Assembly: GCA_022385755.1 (NCBI GenBank)
Contig: MU278359.1
Location: 625,859-689,858, forward strand
Length of the DNA: 64,000 nt
Direction: 5' to 3'
DNA from: Trametopsis cervina
Taxonomy: Eukaryota; Basidiomycota; Agaricomycetes; Polyporales; Irpicaceae
Shown: positions 12,417-25,505 of the stretch, in pieces
How the letters are laid out: each line of letters starts with the position of its first letter
How positions within the stretch are numbered: the first letter of the stretch is position 1
Made by a program: the position numbers and the translations under genes
The notes under the pieces: model-generated
Seen by the model: only the letters and a program-made list of their open reading frames with translations
What the model was told of the DNA's origin: nothing
The model's database searches: none

Positions 12417-13677
12417 ATGGCTTACTACGGAGGAGTAATGACTATCGTTCCGTCGAACATCATCCTGGTACGCTCGAGTCCCTACCACTCTCGGTCGGCA
12501 CGCAGAACGCTAATATGTTTGTATGTTTTTCAGCGCTACCCAACGGGACAGGTCCCTCAGACAAATGTTCCTACGGAACTGCAACCCTACGTACGTTCAC
12601 ACGACCGGTATATCTGATCACGGGTACTGAAAGATGTATTGTAGTATAAGGAGGACGTCTGGGCCTCGCGGATTACTGCTGCCTGCCGCACCGCCAACCG
12701 ATACCACAAGAAGGCGTTCGAGTGGGTTTGGTTGCTGATCAGCTCTGCGTGAGTAATTCTTCGATTCCGGTCAATCGTACAATTTATCTGACGGCGACCC
12801 GTACAGTGCCCTCATCGGTGCCCCCATTGCGATCTACTATGTCGCCCTCAACAACCTTCCAGATGATGATGACAAGAAGGATGATAAGGACAAAGACGAC
12901 GATCATCACATCTTCCACAGATTTGACTTTGATAAATACTGGAAGGCTCGCCTGATCTCGTTCGCCGTCTGGGTTGCCCTGATGTTCTTAGTCTTTGTCC
13001 CTATGCACATCTGGAAGCGAAAGGTATGTTGCATGGATTATTTGTTCCCGGATCGTTTATTTACGCTTCGGTCACAAAGGGCAAGACCGCCGTGAATGAG
13101 CTGCTTGCGAGCTGGGAGAAGGAGGACATGGCTGTTCGTCCCCCTGGCATGCCTTTCCCTTCCCTGAGGATGAAGATGCCAGGAGTTATCAGCAAAAACA
13201 TTGTGCGTACCCATACGATCGCACCGCCAAGTGTTTCTTTAATCTGACTTCTTTGCAGAAATTTGTTCTGACCTTCCCTCCCTCGGCACCGACTGGTCCT
13301 TCCATGTATCAGGCCGGCTCTAACGTTCCTCCCGTAAGTGCAACGTCCTCCCCGTATCCATTCTGTACGAGCTGATGTCCTCGCAGTACCTCGCCAACCC
13401 GCCTTCCGACCCTGCCGCCCAGGCGTACTATCAGCAACCCCCGGCGCCGTACCAGCAGTACCAGCAATACCAGCAGCCACCCCACACGAGCCAGATGGGT
13501 CAAGCTTCCGGCTTCTTGGGACAGGGACCAGGCGTCGCCACACCGTACAACCCGCGCGAGAACGCTCCAGGTTGCTACCAGAACGCACCCGCCTATGGTG
13601 CAGATGGACCGCGCGCAGACAACCCGTTCGCGGACGAGAAGGCGGCGGCGAACCAGTTTGAGAATGTCAAGGTCTAA
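12417..13677 (+). CDS. Unknown fungal membrane protein with Pro/Gln/Tyr-rich tail
   Basis: Seven short exons join in phase: 12417-12467, 12534-12590, then exons beginning with TATAAGGAGG, TGCCCTCATC, GGCAAGACC and AAATTTGTTC, and a last exon from the TACCTCGCC codons to the stop at 13675. The spliced protein has two hydrophobic segments (WVWLLISSAALIGAPIAIYY and LISFAVWVALMFLVFVPMHI) flanking a very acidic Asp/Lys loop with HHIFHRFDFDKYW. A cytosolic-type region with MRMKMPG-like basic residues and a tail of QQ/Y/P repeats follow. I do not recognise the family. The layout, two TM helices and a Q/P/Y-rich tail, suggests an adaptor in an inner membrane; this is inference. Strong donors and acceptors support a real gene. 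Confidence 0.75.
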
Positions 13678-13986
13678 GGCCGAGGGCTTGAATTAGTTGT
13701 TGTGAGCCATGATCTGCTGGGACTGTTACTTGAGCGATATTTAGACTTTGTACGAAGATCGGACTGCTAGGATAAATACATTGTTTTGACTCGCCCCACA
13801 TCTTTCGTTGGCTATTCAAACGGATCTGATGTCGCTCTCTGGCAGCCCGCTTGGGCTTGACTCTACAGTGAAAATCGATTATAAATAGGTGACTATAGCG
13901 GGGTATATAAAATATTCTTGATCATGAGGGTCCGTACGAGTCCGTTATATTTACTCCAGCACACAGATCCAACCGCTTCAACCTGT

Positions 13987-16318
13987 CTAAACTCGTGGAG
14001 ATGCATCAACAGCCTCCGTGCTTACTTCCTTAGCATGCCCCTTCTCCGCATCCTCATTTTTAGTCCCGACCTCCGTCATCCTCCCAGCATCCCCATCCGG
14101 AATCCTCTTCAATAGCAATGTCAAGAGGAACGCGAGCGCACACCAGGGGATGAGCGAGATGAACGCATAGCGCGAGCCTTCCCGGAACGCGTCGCGGACG
14201 AACTGCTGGGTTGCAGGCGGGAGAGAGTTGAGGCCGTTCACCGAGGACAGCGCGGCGGAGGAAAGCGAAAGCGACTCTGCGTCGGCAGCTGAGAGCGCGC
14301 CGGTGTGGACAAGGTTGGCGATGTAGCTATTGACTTTGCCGTTGAGAACGGCGCCGCACTGCGCGAGACCAATGGTTCCTCCCAGCGAACGGAACTGCGG
14401 TTGGGAAAGCCGTGAGCACATCACGGCAACGTAAAGAGGGTGAATATACTTACAAAGAGCAATAGTCCAGAGACGACCGCGTTTCTCTCCGCCGGTTGGG
14501 AGAACCGGGCTTGAACCGCCAATGGTCCCACTTGCAGGCCAGTCCCAACACCGGCCATAGCCATGAATCTGCAGGGAACGGTAAGGCACATATTAATCTG
14601 TATGTGGCCTGCACGTACCCGTTGACCAGACTCTGTTTCTCCTGCTCGATACCCATTGAAATGAGTCCGAGTGCGACTGTTGACACAATGCCTCCCAACA
14701 CGATGGGATATTTTGGCTATATTAGCATATGGCGGTGAGTGCACTATTTCATCTACGCTGAGATGGGACCCACCTGGCGCAAACGCCTGATAAGCTGGAT
14801 GGATAATAAACTGCCACCGCCCTATATGAAGCCACAATTAGCATAATATCCGACTACCAGAATCAAAAGCAGCTCACCATGCCTGGAGCAAAGTAAATGA
14901 GCTGTACGCCGGACTGGGACGGCGACAAGTTGGAGACAATAACGAAGAAGATGGCGACGAAGTAGAACATGACGAGAAGGATGATACCCGAAACCGCAGT
15001 AGCATACATGATAATGCAGATATTGAGTGATCTGAACAATTCGAGCGGGATCATCGGTTCAGTGTACAGGAGGTGCCACCTGGACGTCGATTGAGTGTAC
15101 TCCATGCCGTCGAGGAAGCGTTCCCAGAGGAGGAAGGCGATGATGGCGAGTCCGCCTACGACGAAGCAGACGATGACCTTGGCAGACTTCCAGTCGCCGA
15201 GCGAGCCCCAGTTGAGCGCGAGGAGGATGAGGATGCCACCGACCATGAAGAGGGCTGCGCCGACCCAGTCGATGCGGAACACCTTGTCCATGAAGGTCTC
15301 TTGCTGCCGATCGGTCGTGGGGAGCTTACGGGATGGCTGTCCAGTCTTTGTCCTGCCGCGAAGCAGGAGAAAGGCCAGTACAATTGCAACTGCACAGCAG
15401 GGGAGACTGGAGGAACATGAACACCAGACCACACCGAAGAGGGATGCATGAACTTACTTGATGGCGAAAATCCATCTGAAGCTCACTGTTAGGAGCTTAC
15501 CACCAATGAAGGGTCCGAGACAGAAGCCGAGCGTATACAATAGGAAGAGCAGGACTTGCTGCCAGTTGTTGTCGTTCAATGACCCAGAATCCGTCAAGAT
15601 TATACGGACGACCTGCACATTGGGCGTTAGTGGGTATCGACACATCGGGACTTGTCATACGTACCGATAGCAGCCCAGCTGCGCCGACGCCAGCAACCCC
15701 TCTGCCGGCGAGCATCGTGGGCATGTTGTTGGCGCCAGTGCTGATTGCACTACCAACAGCAAAGAAGACGAGAGAAAGTTGCAGCGCCCAATGCCGCCCA
15801 AAGATATCTGCCATGGAAGCAAACGGTGGGAGGAAGACTGTGGAGGTCAACAAGTAGATCGTGCCAATGTAGCTATTTAAGCAGACGCTGTCAGGGGCTG
15901 GCCAAACATTAAGAACGTAACATGCACACCTCTGGAGATCCAGACGGTTGAAGATGGACTAACATACAAAAGGTGAGTACTTTGTATGGAGATAAAAGCT
16001 GGTCATCGTACCGCGATATGAACTTGCGCAGTGGCGACAACTATAGGTACATGTGAGTGAGGGGAATGTAAACTATAATGAGAGAATCTGCGTACCAGTA
16101 TAATCGATCGTCTCGAGGAAAACAGGTATGGCAAGGGCTGCCATCAACAATACCTGCCACACCAACTTCTTCTTCATGTGAGCACTCGACTGGTTATTTT
16201 CATCGAGTTGTGGCTGGGTGGAATTGTCTGTACGATGAGCCGCATCTTGTTCTGTGGCGGGGTTGTTTTTGGCGGCCTGCCTTGCGTCGTATTTTCTCTT
16301 GAGATAGGTATAGATCAT
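13987..16318 (-). CDS. MFS transporter, DHA2-type (14 TM) drug/general-substrate antiporter
   Basis: About ten exons on the minus strand. The N-terminus is charged and cytosolic with an Asn/Gln-rich stretch, then ALAIPVFLETIDYT joined to VVATAQVHIASIFN, the TM1 signature of DHA2 proteins. A loop-2 motif related to G-x3-D-R-x-G-R reads FASMADIFGRHWALQLSLVF. Later segments include GRGVAGVGAAGLLS, LGFCLGPFIGGKLL, FRIDWVGAALFMVGGILILL and LQVGPLAVQARFSQPAERN, ending in a basic and acidic cytosolic tail. These proteins are plasma- or vacuolar-membrane proton antiporters for drugs or metabolites; the substrate cannot be read from sequence. The first ATG (16318) is taken as the start. No biosynthetic genes are adjacent, so a cluster role is not supported. 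Confidence 0.9.
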
Positions 16319-17425
16319 GAGTACAAGGGTCAGAGATATTAAAGGAGAGCTGGATATGTTGCATACCTAGTACAGTTGCGCTGCGCTATATAGCAGTTTG
16401 TCCTAAGGGCACAACCTCGGTGACCGGAGACATGACGTGTTGTCTATAACGATCCTAGTTGAGCCCGATCGATCTGATCACCGCTCAGGCGTACTGCAGA
16501 ATATGAATGCGGTGCTAAATGTTCACTGTGCACTCACCGTAGTCGGCAGATGGCTTGTCGTCTGCAATGTTACTGCGACGTACCTTCATGTATTTGCACC
16601 GCCTTGCACTGTGTCATGCGTTGCTGGCACTGTACTGTATTTCCATAACACTGGGCCCTATCCTGCAGATTAATGATTATCGGGGAAGCAGAAAGTAAGA
16701 GCCGCTACTACTCTCCCATGATGCCGTGCTAACCCTCGCAGTAAGGTCAATGCATTATGCTACTCGCACAGCAGAGTTATCGCCCCGGATGACGGCGTAT
16801 AGTCGGTCGTGGACTGAGTGCCATACCACTACCGTAACTGTATGTTGTGGGGAATGGGCATCGCGCAGTCAATACGCACGTTCATGTCATCGGCGAGAGA
16901 GACGTCCAATACAACGAATCCAGCCTAACAAATCCAATCAAACACCGCCAGCGTGGGCGCAGTGAGCCTAGGAACGGGTAATTGTCAATTGATTTTAAGA
17001 GTTTGCCCGTTTGATGTGCTATTCTGACTGAATGACAACTGGACACGCTCGAGTTGGAGCAGGTCATCCTCAACGAGGCCTGAAATAAGATGCAACACCA
17101 GCTCAGCTACAGACAAATACCAACTTAGAGCGTGCCACGATACCAGGCTGATGTACACAGGGTAGGTTCCCGATGCTGGCGGGTGTGTGATGTAGTCAAA
17201 GCATAAGGCGATGCACCTGCGGTTGATTGGTAGTGGGTAAGGGTATACACAAGCCTTTGAGCTATCCGCCGCCTGGCCAATGGTGAGCAGGTTCGAGTGA
17301 AAGCACAGGATTGGCGCGTAAAACTATTGCAGACGTCGACGGCCCGCAAAGCCGAGTACTGTAGATGGCGCCTACAACTGGAGCAAGCGTCAAGATCGCC
17401 ATTGGTCAAACCCGTCATTTGAATC
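16319..17425. other. Intergenic region, no gene seen
   Basis: About 1.1 kb between the divergent MFS and TRAPPC1 genes. Frames are short and no motif, repeat or RNA gene was recognised. Confidence 0.55.
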
Positions 17426-18187
17426 ATGACCATCTACAGTTTATACGTGTACGATAGGTACTCGTTACAGAATAAATCTTCATGCCTGCATAACCATCTA
17501 ACTCTAGTCTTCCGACAGACATTGTGCATGCGTGTACTATCAAGATTGGCATAGGTCAAAACCCCCGCGGCCGGCTGTCGAAGGCGGCATACTCCCCGCA
17601 GTCGCACAGCAACTCTACCAGGTCCGCGGAGAGGATGGGAACCTGTCTGTGTCCAACTCGAGCCCTAGAAATACCCTGGCCTCGTCTTCAGGCGTGGTCG
17701 TCGCAGTGAACGAAGATGCGCCGCGCACGCCCCTCCCACAGGTCACAAGCCAGCCTGCGATCACCAAACCCTCCAACTCAGGCCTACCTTTCGACGAGGA
17801 AGCCAAACTAGTGTACGGTGTCGTAATCTCGTTGCGTAACATGATCAAGAAGCTCTCCGGAAAGTGAGTAAACTCCATCAGCATCCAGGTTTATGAAATG
17901 TCGTAGCTTACGCCACTAACAGAGACGAGCAGTTCACAAACTACCGAACCTCGAGCTACAAGCTCCACCTTTACGAGACGTTATCTGGGTACAAGTTTGT
18001 CATGCTCAGCGATCCGTCTGCAGATTCGCTCCGGTTCGTCTTGCGACAAATCTACTCGGGGCCGTTCATCGAGTATGTCGTGCGCAATCCTCTCATGACC
18101 CTTGATTCCAAGGAACACGGGATCGACAACGAGTACTTCCGCACAAGTGTCGATAGGATGGTCAGGGGTCTCAGTGTATACCAGTAA
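17426..18187 (+). CDS. BET5: TRAPP complex core subunit TRAPPC1 (Bet5)
   Basis: Three exons, 17426-17457, 17519-17863 and 17923-18187, give 213 aa. The N-terminus MTIYSLYVYDR joined to HCACVYYQDWHRSK is the longin-fold start of Bet5. The C-terminal half matches the family: EEAKLVYGVVISLRNMIKKL, YRTSSYKLHLYETLSGYKFV, LRQIYSGPFIEYVVRNPLMT and FRTSVDRMVRGLSVYQ. Bet5 is part of the TRAPP core, the guanine exchange factor for Ypt1/Rab1 in ER-Golgi traffic. It is longer than animal TRAPPC1 because of a Ser/Pro-rich insert of roughly 65 residues after the second strand. The stop at 18187 lies 178 bp from the convergent stop of the Fun30 gene. Confidence 0.94.
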
Positions 18188-18365
18188 TTTCACAGCAGAC
18201 AAAGACAAATATAGAATGGAGTTAATAGGCTTCGGTTCAATAACGACGACAGCAGGCAAGCGAGGACAAATAGGTATCGAAAACGTAAACAGTGTGAACG
18301 CTATTAATATATCAGGATAATTAAGTCAGTTGGTCACTGTCTATATAGGATATGTTCCCCTTGCA

Positions 18366-21300
18366 CTAATCATCTTCCACATCCATGGCGTCACTGTGAT
18401 TCGGTCTGGACTTGTCGTCAGCCGGCTTCACGTCCGGAGTATCAAGGTCTTCGTCGACCTCAATCTTCTTCCGAATGACGTTCATCAGCGAGGTCTTCAT
18501 CTCTTTCTCAATCCTTTCCTCTCCTTCCTCTTCTCCCGCAACAGCGTCGTCGAGCGCGAGCTTGGTTCGCCCTAGCTCAAGTATGTCCTCTTCAATCGAC
18601 CCTTTCGTGATCAACTTGACAACATCCACATCTCGTTTCTGGCCGATGCGATAAGCGCGATCTTGAGCTTGCTTGTCGTTATGAGGATTGAAATCCTGGT
18701 CGAACCTGTTCAGAGGTGATGTATTAGTTACCAGCGATCTCAACGCCCGGAGCATAGCTTACATGATGACAACGCTAGCAGCAGTCAAATTGATGCCCAT
18801 ACCTCCGGCTTTCGTGGACAACAAGAACGCCTGTATCGTTTCATCCTCGGTAAACTCGTCGACTAACGACTGTCGTGCATCGACCGGCGTTGATCCTGTC
18901 AGCACCACAAACTTGATCTTCTCCCTCTCGAAAACCCTTTGCAGGATATCCAGAATCTGTGTGAACTGATCCTACAATGAGGGTCCAAGTTCGCTCACAG
19001 TGAAAGCGACTATACCTGAGAGAAGATGAGAACCCTTCGGCCCTGCTCTTGGTAGTCATGGAGAAGTTGCAACAGCACTTTGACTTTGCCCGCCTGGAGG
19101 AAACAGTCGTCCTTCTGGAGATACCGACGGGTGGACTACGTAATTCCTGAGCCATATTCGCATGTAAGATTGCAAGAAAAATCTCACCTTGTATGTCGCG
19201 CAGAAGACTTGTAGTTCGGAGTCCGTCATTACCTCCATATCCTCTTTCACATACTGGAACACCGCTCCGCGCTTCTTGAAGTCCGGTTCCTTCAGGAGTA
19301 ACTTGGCGATAGATGTAAGGTTATCGTCCGTGAACAACCGTCGGAACAGCATTGGATGAGATGCTGCTTTTCGTAGATCCATGAGAACATTTGTGCTGTT
19401 TTCCAAGAACATCTTGTCCTTCTGTCGTGCGTTGGACCTCGTCTTTTTCGCAGGTGCCTTGGCCTTGGTTTTTGGCGGCGGTGTAGGCTCCGCCGATCCA
19501 TCCAGATCAAAGATCGTCTTCCTCGATCTCCGGAGGGCGTCATTGTAGATTGCCCTCTGCATCGGAGTCATCTCACACCACTCTATTCGTTCGACTTTCT
19601 TCGGTAGATCTTGAAGAACCTACGAAACGGTCAGCCCCTGAGGGAGATTTTCTGCATAAGAACTTATACCTGATCCTTCCTTCGGCGCAGGACGAACGGT
19701 GTCATCATCTTTTTCGCTCTCGAAACTCGTTGCTGTGCAAGCAGTGTAACTTTGGAGTCTCCTTTGGTCTTGAACACGGCTCGTAAGGATTCCGCTCTAC
19801 CAGAAAACTCAACCGGCATGATGAATCCCATCAACGACTGAAGAGGCACTGAGCGGTGGCCAGACATGTTTCACACAGATAACATACCATCAGCTCTTGC
19901 AAGTTGTTTTGCAAGGGAGTACCGGTAAGAAGTAGTCGCCATCGAGCACCGACTTTTGTCAGCGACTGGTACCTCTGTGACTGGAAGTTTTTGAGCACAT
20001 GTCCTTCGTCGAAAACACACGTCTGAAACGACTTTTAGTCCACAGCACTTGTCGTTGGGATAAAATAAACAACTGACATCCCAGTCGATCTTGCGAAAGA
20101 ACTTGCGGTCTTTCTCGTCGCCTTGTGCAAGGTTGTATGTAGTCACAAGAACCTCCCAGCCGTCTTTGGTGTCCGCCGCCTGGCTCTCCATCAGTCGCTG
20201 ACGAATCCTTGGCCGCTCCTCCTTCCCAGCATAGTATGCTACAACAGATATGTCAGGAGCGAACTTTTTGAACTCTCGTATCCAGTTTTCTAATGTCGAT
20301 GATCTACGGATGCGTAGGAACGTTAAGGCTCTAGAATCATGTGCAGCCATCCTCGCTGACTTACGGTACTACAATCAGATGAGGGCCCTTCGAACCCCGG
20401 TCCTTAAGATGGGCGAAGAAGCTGATAACCTGTACAGTCTTCCCGAGACCTAATAGAAATGAACGCAATGAGTATCAAGCAAACAGCCAGGAGTCAATCA
20501 GACGAACCCATCTCATCGGCGAGGATACAGTTCCGTCTCTTGGTGTAAAGTAGGTTCAACCAGTTGATGCCCACCATTTGATACTCCTTGAGCAGAACGT
20601 CGGAGGATAGGGCCGCAGGCTGATCGGAGATGTAATACTCAGGCAGGCTGGACAAATGACTGGCTCGACTTGTGAACTCCAGTGCACCATCGACATCAGG
20701 AGTGTCCCGCGGTGACTTCGAGCCTTCCTTCGCCTTTCCCTTATGATCAGAACCAGCAGTCCACTTGGCAATTTCTTCCTTCAGCGACTCTCCAATGCGT
20801 TCACATATTTCTACGATGTCGTCGACAGCGCCGTACGCATCGAAGATGGCGGCACTATCTTCGAATATACGCGGGCTGATGCCTGCAGGTCCTGCTTTCT
20901 TTTTGCCTTGACTAAGCTTGACCCTGAGGTCTTCGACGCTGGAGAACGGCCGAAGTTCAACTATCTTCTGAGCTTGCTCTAGCGTGCATCCTAGTATAGA
21001 GTGAGCAATGAGCAAAGAGCATTAGACATAACATACCAGTCAACTCCTGGAGAGCCTCTGCAGATGCCGTGTTGAAATACGCTAAAGCGTCCTCTTCACT
21101 GGTAGACTCTCGTCGTGAGATACGCTTCTCGTTATCGCTGCCTGAGAACTCCGCTTCCGAATCTGAGTCCACAATCTTCCTCTTCACTCGTTTGACACGA
21201 GGTCGAGCAACCTCAGGGCTGCCAGGTGTGGCCGGCGTGGGTGGGGGAATCGACTTCTCGCCATTCGCCTTGGACACGGGCGGGGTTGACGTCGTTAAGG

Positions 21301-22430
21301 CTGAATAGATTGCAGACTTCTTCCCCATCTCCTTCACGCGAGCTCTCTCTGCCTTTGATGCTTCTTCAAGCTCTTTCACCCTGCCTGTCTCAACGGTAGG
21401 TCGTGTAGGCTTCGGCTTGACGGCAGACGGTGATGACGGTGGCGGATGAGCCATGAAGTTACGGTCTTGAAGCAATTCCGTAGCCTTTCGAACGTCTTCA
21501 TTAGCTTGCTGCCACGCAGCGCGTATCCTGGCTTCAGAGTTTTCGAATTGGTTGACGATCTTGAAACGTATGAACTTGGACTCAGAATCATTGGTAGCCT
21601 CACTATTCATGGAGGGAGTGGACGGAACCGACGTCGGTACCTCCGACGGTGGACCACGGGTGAGGCGCGGTTTCGAGGGCCCCGCTGCATCCTTATCAAT
21701 CTCGGGGAGGGATTCGTCAGACGACAGCAAAGCATTATTATTTGTCTTGCGACGAGCACCCAGCCGCTGCACGTCGGGGGAGTCGGGGACGTTGAATAGG
21801 TCGGCGGGATCTGCAGGCGATCCGCCACGGTTTAGACGTTTGCGAGGGGGCTCACCGTCTTCCCTACTCTGCGCAGCAGACATTGTCGACCCAGACCTCC
21901 CATTTGACATCCAAGGACGCGAAAACGACGCGTCCAGGCTACTGTTGCCGGTCGTGTACCCGCTCGGAGCGGAAAACGGGTCTAGGAACGACGGCGTGGC
22001 GGAAGGTCTCCATGGCTCAGAGTGGTTCAGTCCAGGTATGGAGTCGCCTATGTCGTGCTCAAAGAGAGACTGATTGTCACGATAAAGCGCATCGGGAGCT
22101 ACTGGGCTTGAGTTGGGTACGAGGACTCTACCGGTCGAGGCTGGCGTCGATGGAAAGTAGCGCGATGAGACAGTGGCATCCCGAGACTGCCTCGGTGGGC
22201 CATCTCTCGCCTGCTGTTGGCCATGCAGTAGGGGCGTAGAAGTTGCTGAAGAGGATTCTATAGACGGTGTTGTCTGCTTGAGTGATTTCTTGAACTTCAG
22301 CTTGTCTATAGCTGCTTTCTGACATGACGAAACAGGACGAAGTGGGCGCAGTGAGCGGGGAGCTCGATATGCAACGAAAGTCACAAAATCTACTAACTCT
22401 GTTCGCCTCAGCACTTGACTCTGACGACAT
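18366..22430 (-). CDS. FUN30: SNF2-family chromatin remodeller Fun30/SMARCAD1
   Basis: A multi-exon gene encoding a long SNF2 ATPase. The N-terminal half is disordered, with a CUE-like ubiquitin-binding segment ([20 protein letters not shown] and then [11 protein letters not shown]). The ATPase core shows [16 protein letters not shown], the Walker A GLGKT split at the exon end LADEM|GLGKT, motif [20 protein letters not shown], and the helicase C motifs [28 protein letters not shown] and [24 protein letters not shown] rather than DEAH is typical of this subfamily. Fun30 slides and edits nucleosomes in heterochromatin and promotes DNA end resection (family knowledge). The start at 22430 is inferred: exon 1 (22430-22398, [11 protein letters not shown]) splices with a 79-nt phase-0 intron to [11 protein letters not shown]. 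The C-terminus is acidic. Confidence 0.95.
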
Positions 22431-24310
22431 ATGAGCAATACGAGGTGGTGTAAAGAGTGAGTGAGATGTGTGCGTGGGCCAGGACGAGCCTAACCACCAC
22501 CGTGACAGAGCGAGATATGGTGAGACGTAAGGTGAGAAAACAACAAGTCGGAGAGTCAATACTATTGCGCCTAGAGCTTATCGAGGGTCATTGCAACTAC
22601 AGGAAGCCATAGCATCTCGTTACGAAGAATACAAACGTATTAGGGTATAACATCTGTGGCTATACAAATAACGTCCACACATGAAAGATTCTGTTAGTAC
22701 ATTACGATGGGAACGTGAAGAACGAAGGTCATGGACAGGCGCATCACACAACTCATACATCGGATGATTAGGCAGAAGCACAGTTATATTGGACCTATTG
22801 AAGGATACATCTGTAAGATACCGATACATGGATTAATACGGCACGCAACAACTCAATGAACGCGAGTGGTCTACAATAAACAGCGGGCACTGGCGTCTCA
22901 CAGTATATGCATCCGCAATCTGTATGTGGCGACTGAAGATAACAAGTCAGCGTTGACATCTTCATGGAGTGGGATGAATACACACCTTTGTGGTCTGAGA
23001 TACAACACGGAGGTCTGTATACTGGCCGCGGATAGCAGCGGATCGGCTTTGCCCTGCAGTATATGGTCTAGCGTTGAACACCCTCCGGACGGTCGTAAAT
23101 TATCAGCGAGGATTTGACACCACGGGGAAACATTGACAAGGCAAATCCGTCAAGATAAGCCGACCGATACGCACGTCCATCTGGCGAACTCTTGTACATC
23201 TCCTGAACCCACGTTCAGAAAGATCGGTAGTACGCATCGTCGAAGGCAAGAGTATAGAGCAAATGCAGCAGAATAATTGGGCTCCGATCTGACCGTACTG
23301 GGCCTACTGTGTCCATGAATAGCACCACATACGAGAAAAAGATAAGAAGAAAAGACACATCACTGTTCGTGAGCCCAAGTACTGGGGTATCCAAGCCGAA
23401 AGTCTGGCAAGGGAAGGGTTGAAGGCTGCCACTGTATGGAGACGAATGATTGCGAGGGCAGGATCGACGAAGCCGCGAGACGACCTGGGACTCTTCGCAG
23501 CGTGATCGTCTGGTGAGCCGACAACCAGAGTTCATAGCTGTGCAGCAGACAATATTTGGGGGTGACTTCCGATGAGTACTGCAGAATCTTTAGATCGTGA
23601 ATCGAAGCTCCAATTAGTTGTTTCCAGATAGCGAGTAGAAACTCCCGTCCAAAGCTAGCACCGTTGCAAAACGAGAGGGCCTTGGCGGTATGTGCTTTCG
23701 TGATCAATCAGCTTGTATATCTCGGTTTGTCGGCACGAGGGAGAAACCTATCGGCGCGGAGGCCAAATGGAGCGAATTCCGTAGGTGGTGCACCACATCA
23801 CTGACAGGCCGCGTCGTATGGCCACTCATGACTCGCAGACCCAGGAGGACAGGAGAGGGGTAGCAGGTGCAAGTGAAGGTGGATTGAACTTTAGTCCAGA
23901 GAGTTCCGCTCTCTCGGGAATTAACGAGAGGTAAAGACCGTGCTGGCAGATGGAGGCTGATAACGCGGTTCGTTAACAATTTGTAATGAGACAAAAATAC
24001 CACGAACGATCTATGCGCTGAGCACCAAACCTGCTGTTATAGAGAGTTTTATGCAAAATGTAAGGAGTGGACGACGGGGCTGAGACGGAAGATATGAAGG
24101 CCGCGCGGGCAATGGAAAACGAGAGAAAGAGAGCGATGGTTGTGGTTCGAGGTCAAGAGAGAATGGAGATTGCCGGGCCCTAGTCTTGCGCTTTGATGCC
24201 TCCGCAGTCGCAAGCGTCTGTGATGGCTGTGCCTCCTGAGCGCAGCGTACGTCGACGTAAAGCTGCAACTCGCTTTACGACCCACATTGCTCTACGACTA
24301 CGATACGACG
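22431..24310. other. Intergenic region, about 1.9 kb, no supported gene
   Basis: Minus-strand frames between 23215 and 24003 reach about 100 codons and contain locally coding-like stretches such as FGREFLLAIWKQLIGASIHD, but no family was recognised and no convincing spliced model was found. Possibly a decayed gene. Confidence 0.4.
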
Positions 24311-25505
24311 ATGCTTGGATTCTTAGAAATATTGGGCTTCTCGGGTGCTCTAGCTGCCTCTCTAGCCATCTCTGTGCCCTTTAACGGTGCACTGGTGAGG
24401 TTGAGGGCCAACTTCAACCCCAAATCTATTCAATTGGATGCTGAGGGCAATGTCGAACCGCATACAGGGCCCGTCGTCACCTCGTTCTTGGGAATGCTGA
24501 GACGAGTCAAGAGGATAGAGGTGTGCACGTTATATTTCTCTATTTGCAACTTGTCTCATATTCATGCCATTGTAGGGATGGAGTGGCTTGTACAAAGGCC
24601 TCAGTACGTACCCAGTCAGTGAGCTCGAATATCGTCGGACTTACGATCCCCCACAGTGCCCACGGTTCTCGAAACCTCACTATTATCAATATTTGTTCTC
24701 GTTGCGTTGGACTCGGACGCCGCCAGGTATGGCCCTATCGTCCCAAAGACTGGAATACTGGGCCGTCTCGCGTACGCCACCGTAGCACTTCTCCTCAATC
24801 TGCCTGCCGTGGTCATCACCTACCGGTCTGTATTCGATGTTTATGCTGTGTTGAAGGAAGCTAACATTTTCTGTTGGCTGTAGTGCTATCACCACGCCAT
24901 ATCGTCTTCCTTACTTCAATCCCATCTACTCTCTCCGCATTCTCCTTACGCCCACCGAACGGCGCCGACCATGGTTACTCTACACTACGCCCGGGCTTTT
25001 CGCAGCACAGTTCCTGCATCTTGCCTACAAGATCCTCTTCATTGGCTCACTCAAAGTACTGCTCCTCCCAGTATCTGAAGACCCTACAGACAGAGCTCCG
25101 TTCGATGTGAACCCTGTCAAGCTTGGCATAATGATTACTATAGCGCTTCTCAGCACATTTATCCTGTGTCCTTTGGAAGTGATTGCTAGCAAGCTCGCGA
25201 TCCAACGCAACCACGCAGCGCCTGAGTACAATTCCGTTTCACAGGAGGTGGAGGAGGAAGACGTTGCTCCCGAAGAGTATGTCGAATATGCGGGCGCCGA
25301 TGAAGATGTCATTGGGTAAGCACCTGCTACCGGTGGGAGAAACACAACTCAAACACTGCTTCGTTCTAGGCTTCGCCATGAGAAGGACCCTTACCTCGGT
25401 CTGATTGACTGTACCAAGAGAGTCGTCGATGAAGAGGGGTGGGGAGCATTATTCCGCGCGTGGTGGCTTACTGCATTCGGGAACTTGGGTAACGCGGTAG
25501 TCTGA
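24311..25505 (+). CDS. Mitochondrial-carrier-like membrane protein (SLC25 superfamily, divergent)
   Basis: Five exons join in phase; exon 1 starts ATG CTT GGA at 24311 and the stop is TGA at 25503. The protein has features of the mitochondrial carrier fold: GFSGALAASLAISVPFNGAL, the substrate-face motif GWSGLYKGLMPTVLE, a later CPLEVIASKLAIQRN, and YLGLIDCTKRVVDEEGWGAL followed by FRAWW. Carrier motifs P-x-D/E-x2-K/R are degenerate, so it could be an outer-membrane relative rather than an exchanger. The linker before the last repeat is acidic (EVEEEDVAPEEY). The gene ends soon after the last repeat, so the last helix may be lacking or the model may miss a 3' exon. Confidence 0.8.

Noticed and set aside
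13987..18187. A secondary-metabolite cluster around the MFS transporter
   Set aside because: Neighbours are a membrane protein of unknown family, TRAPPC1 and Fun30; no biosynthetic enzyme or pathway regulator is adjacent.
22866..24003. Hypothetical genes on either strand between Fun30 and the carrier gene
   Set aside because: Frames are short, splice sites do not connect them, and no family pattern was recognised.
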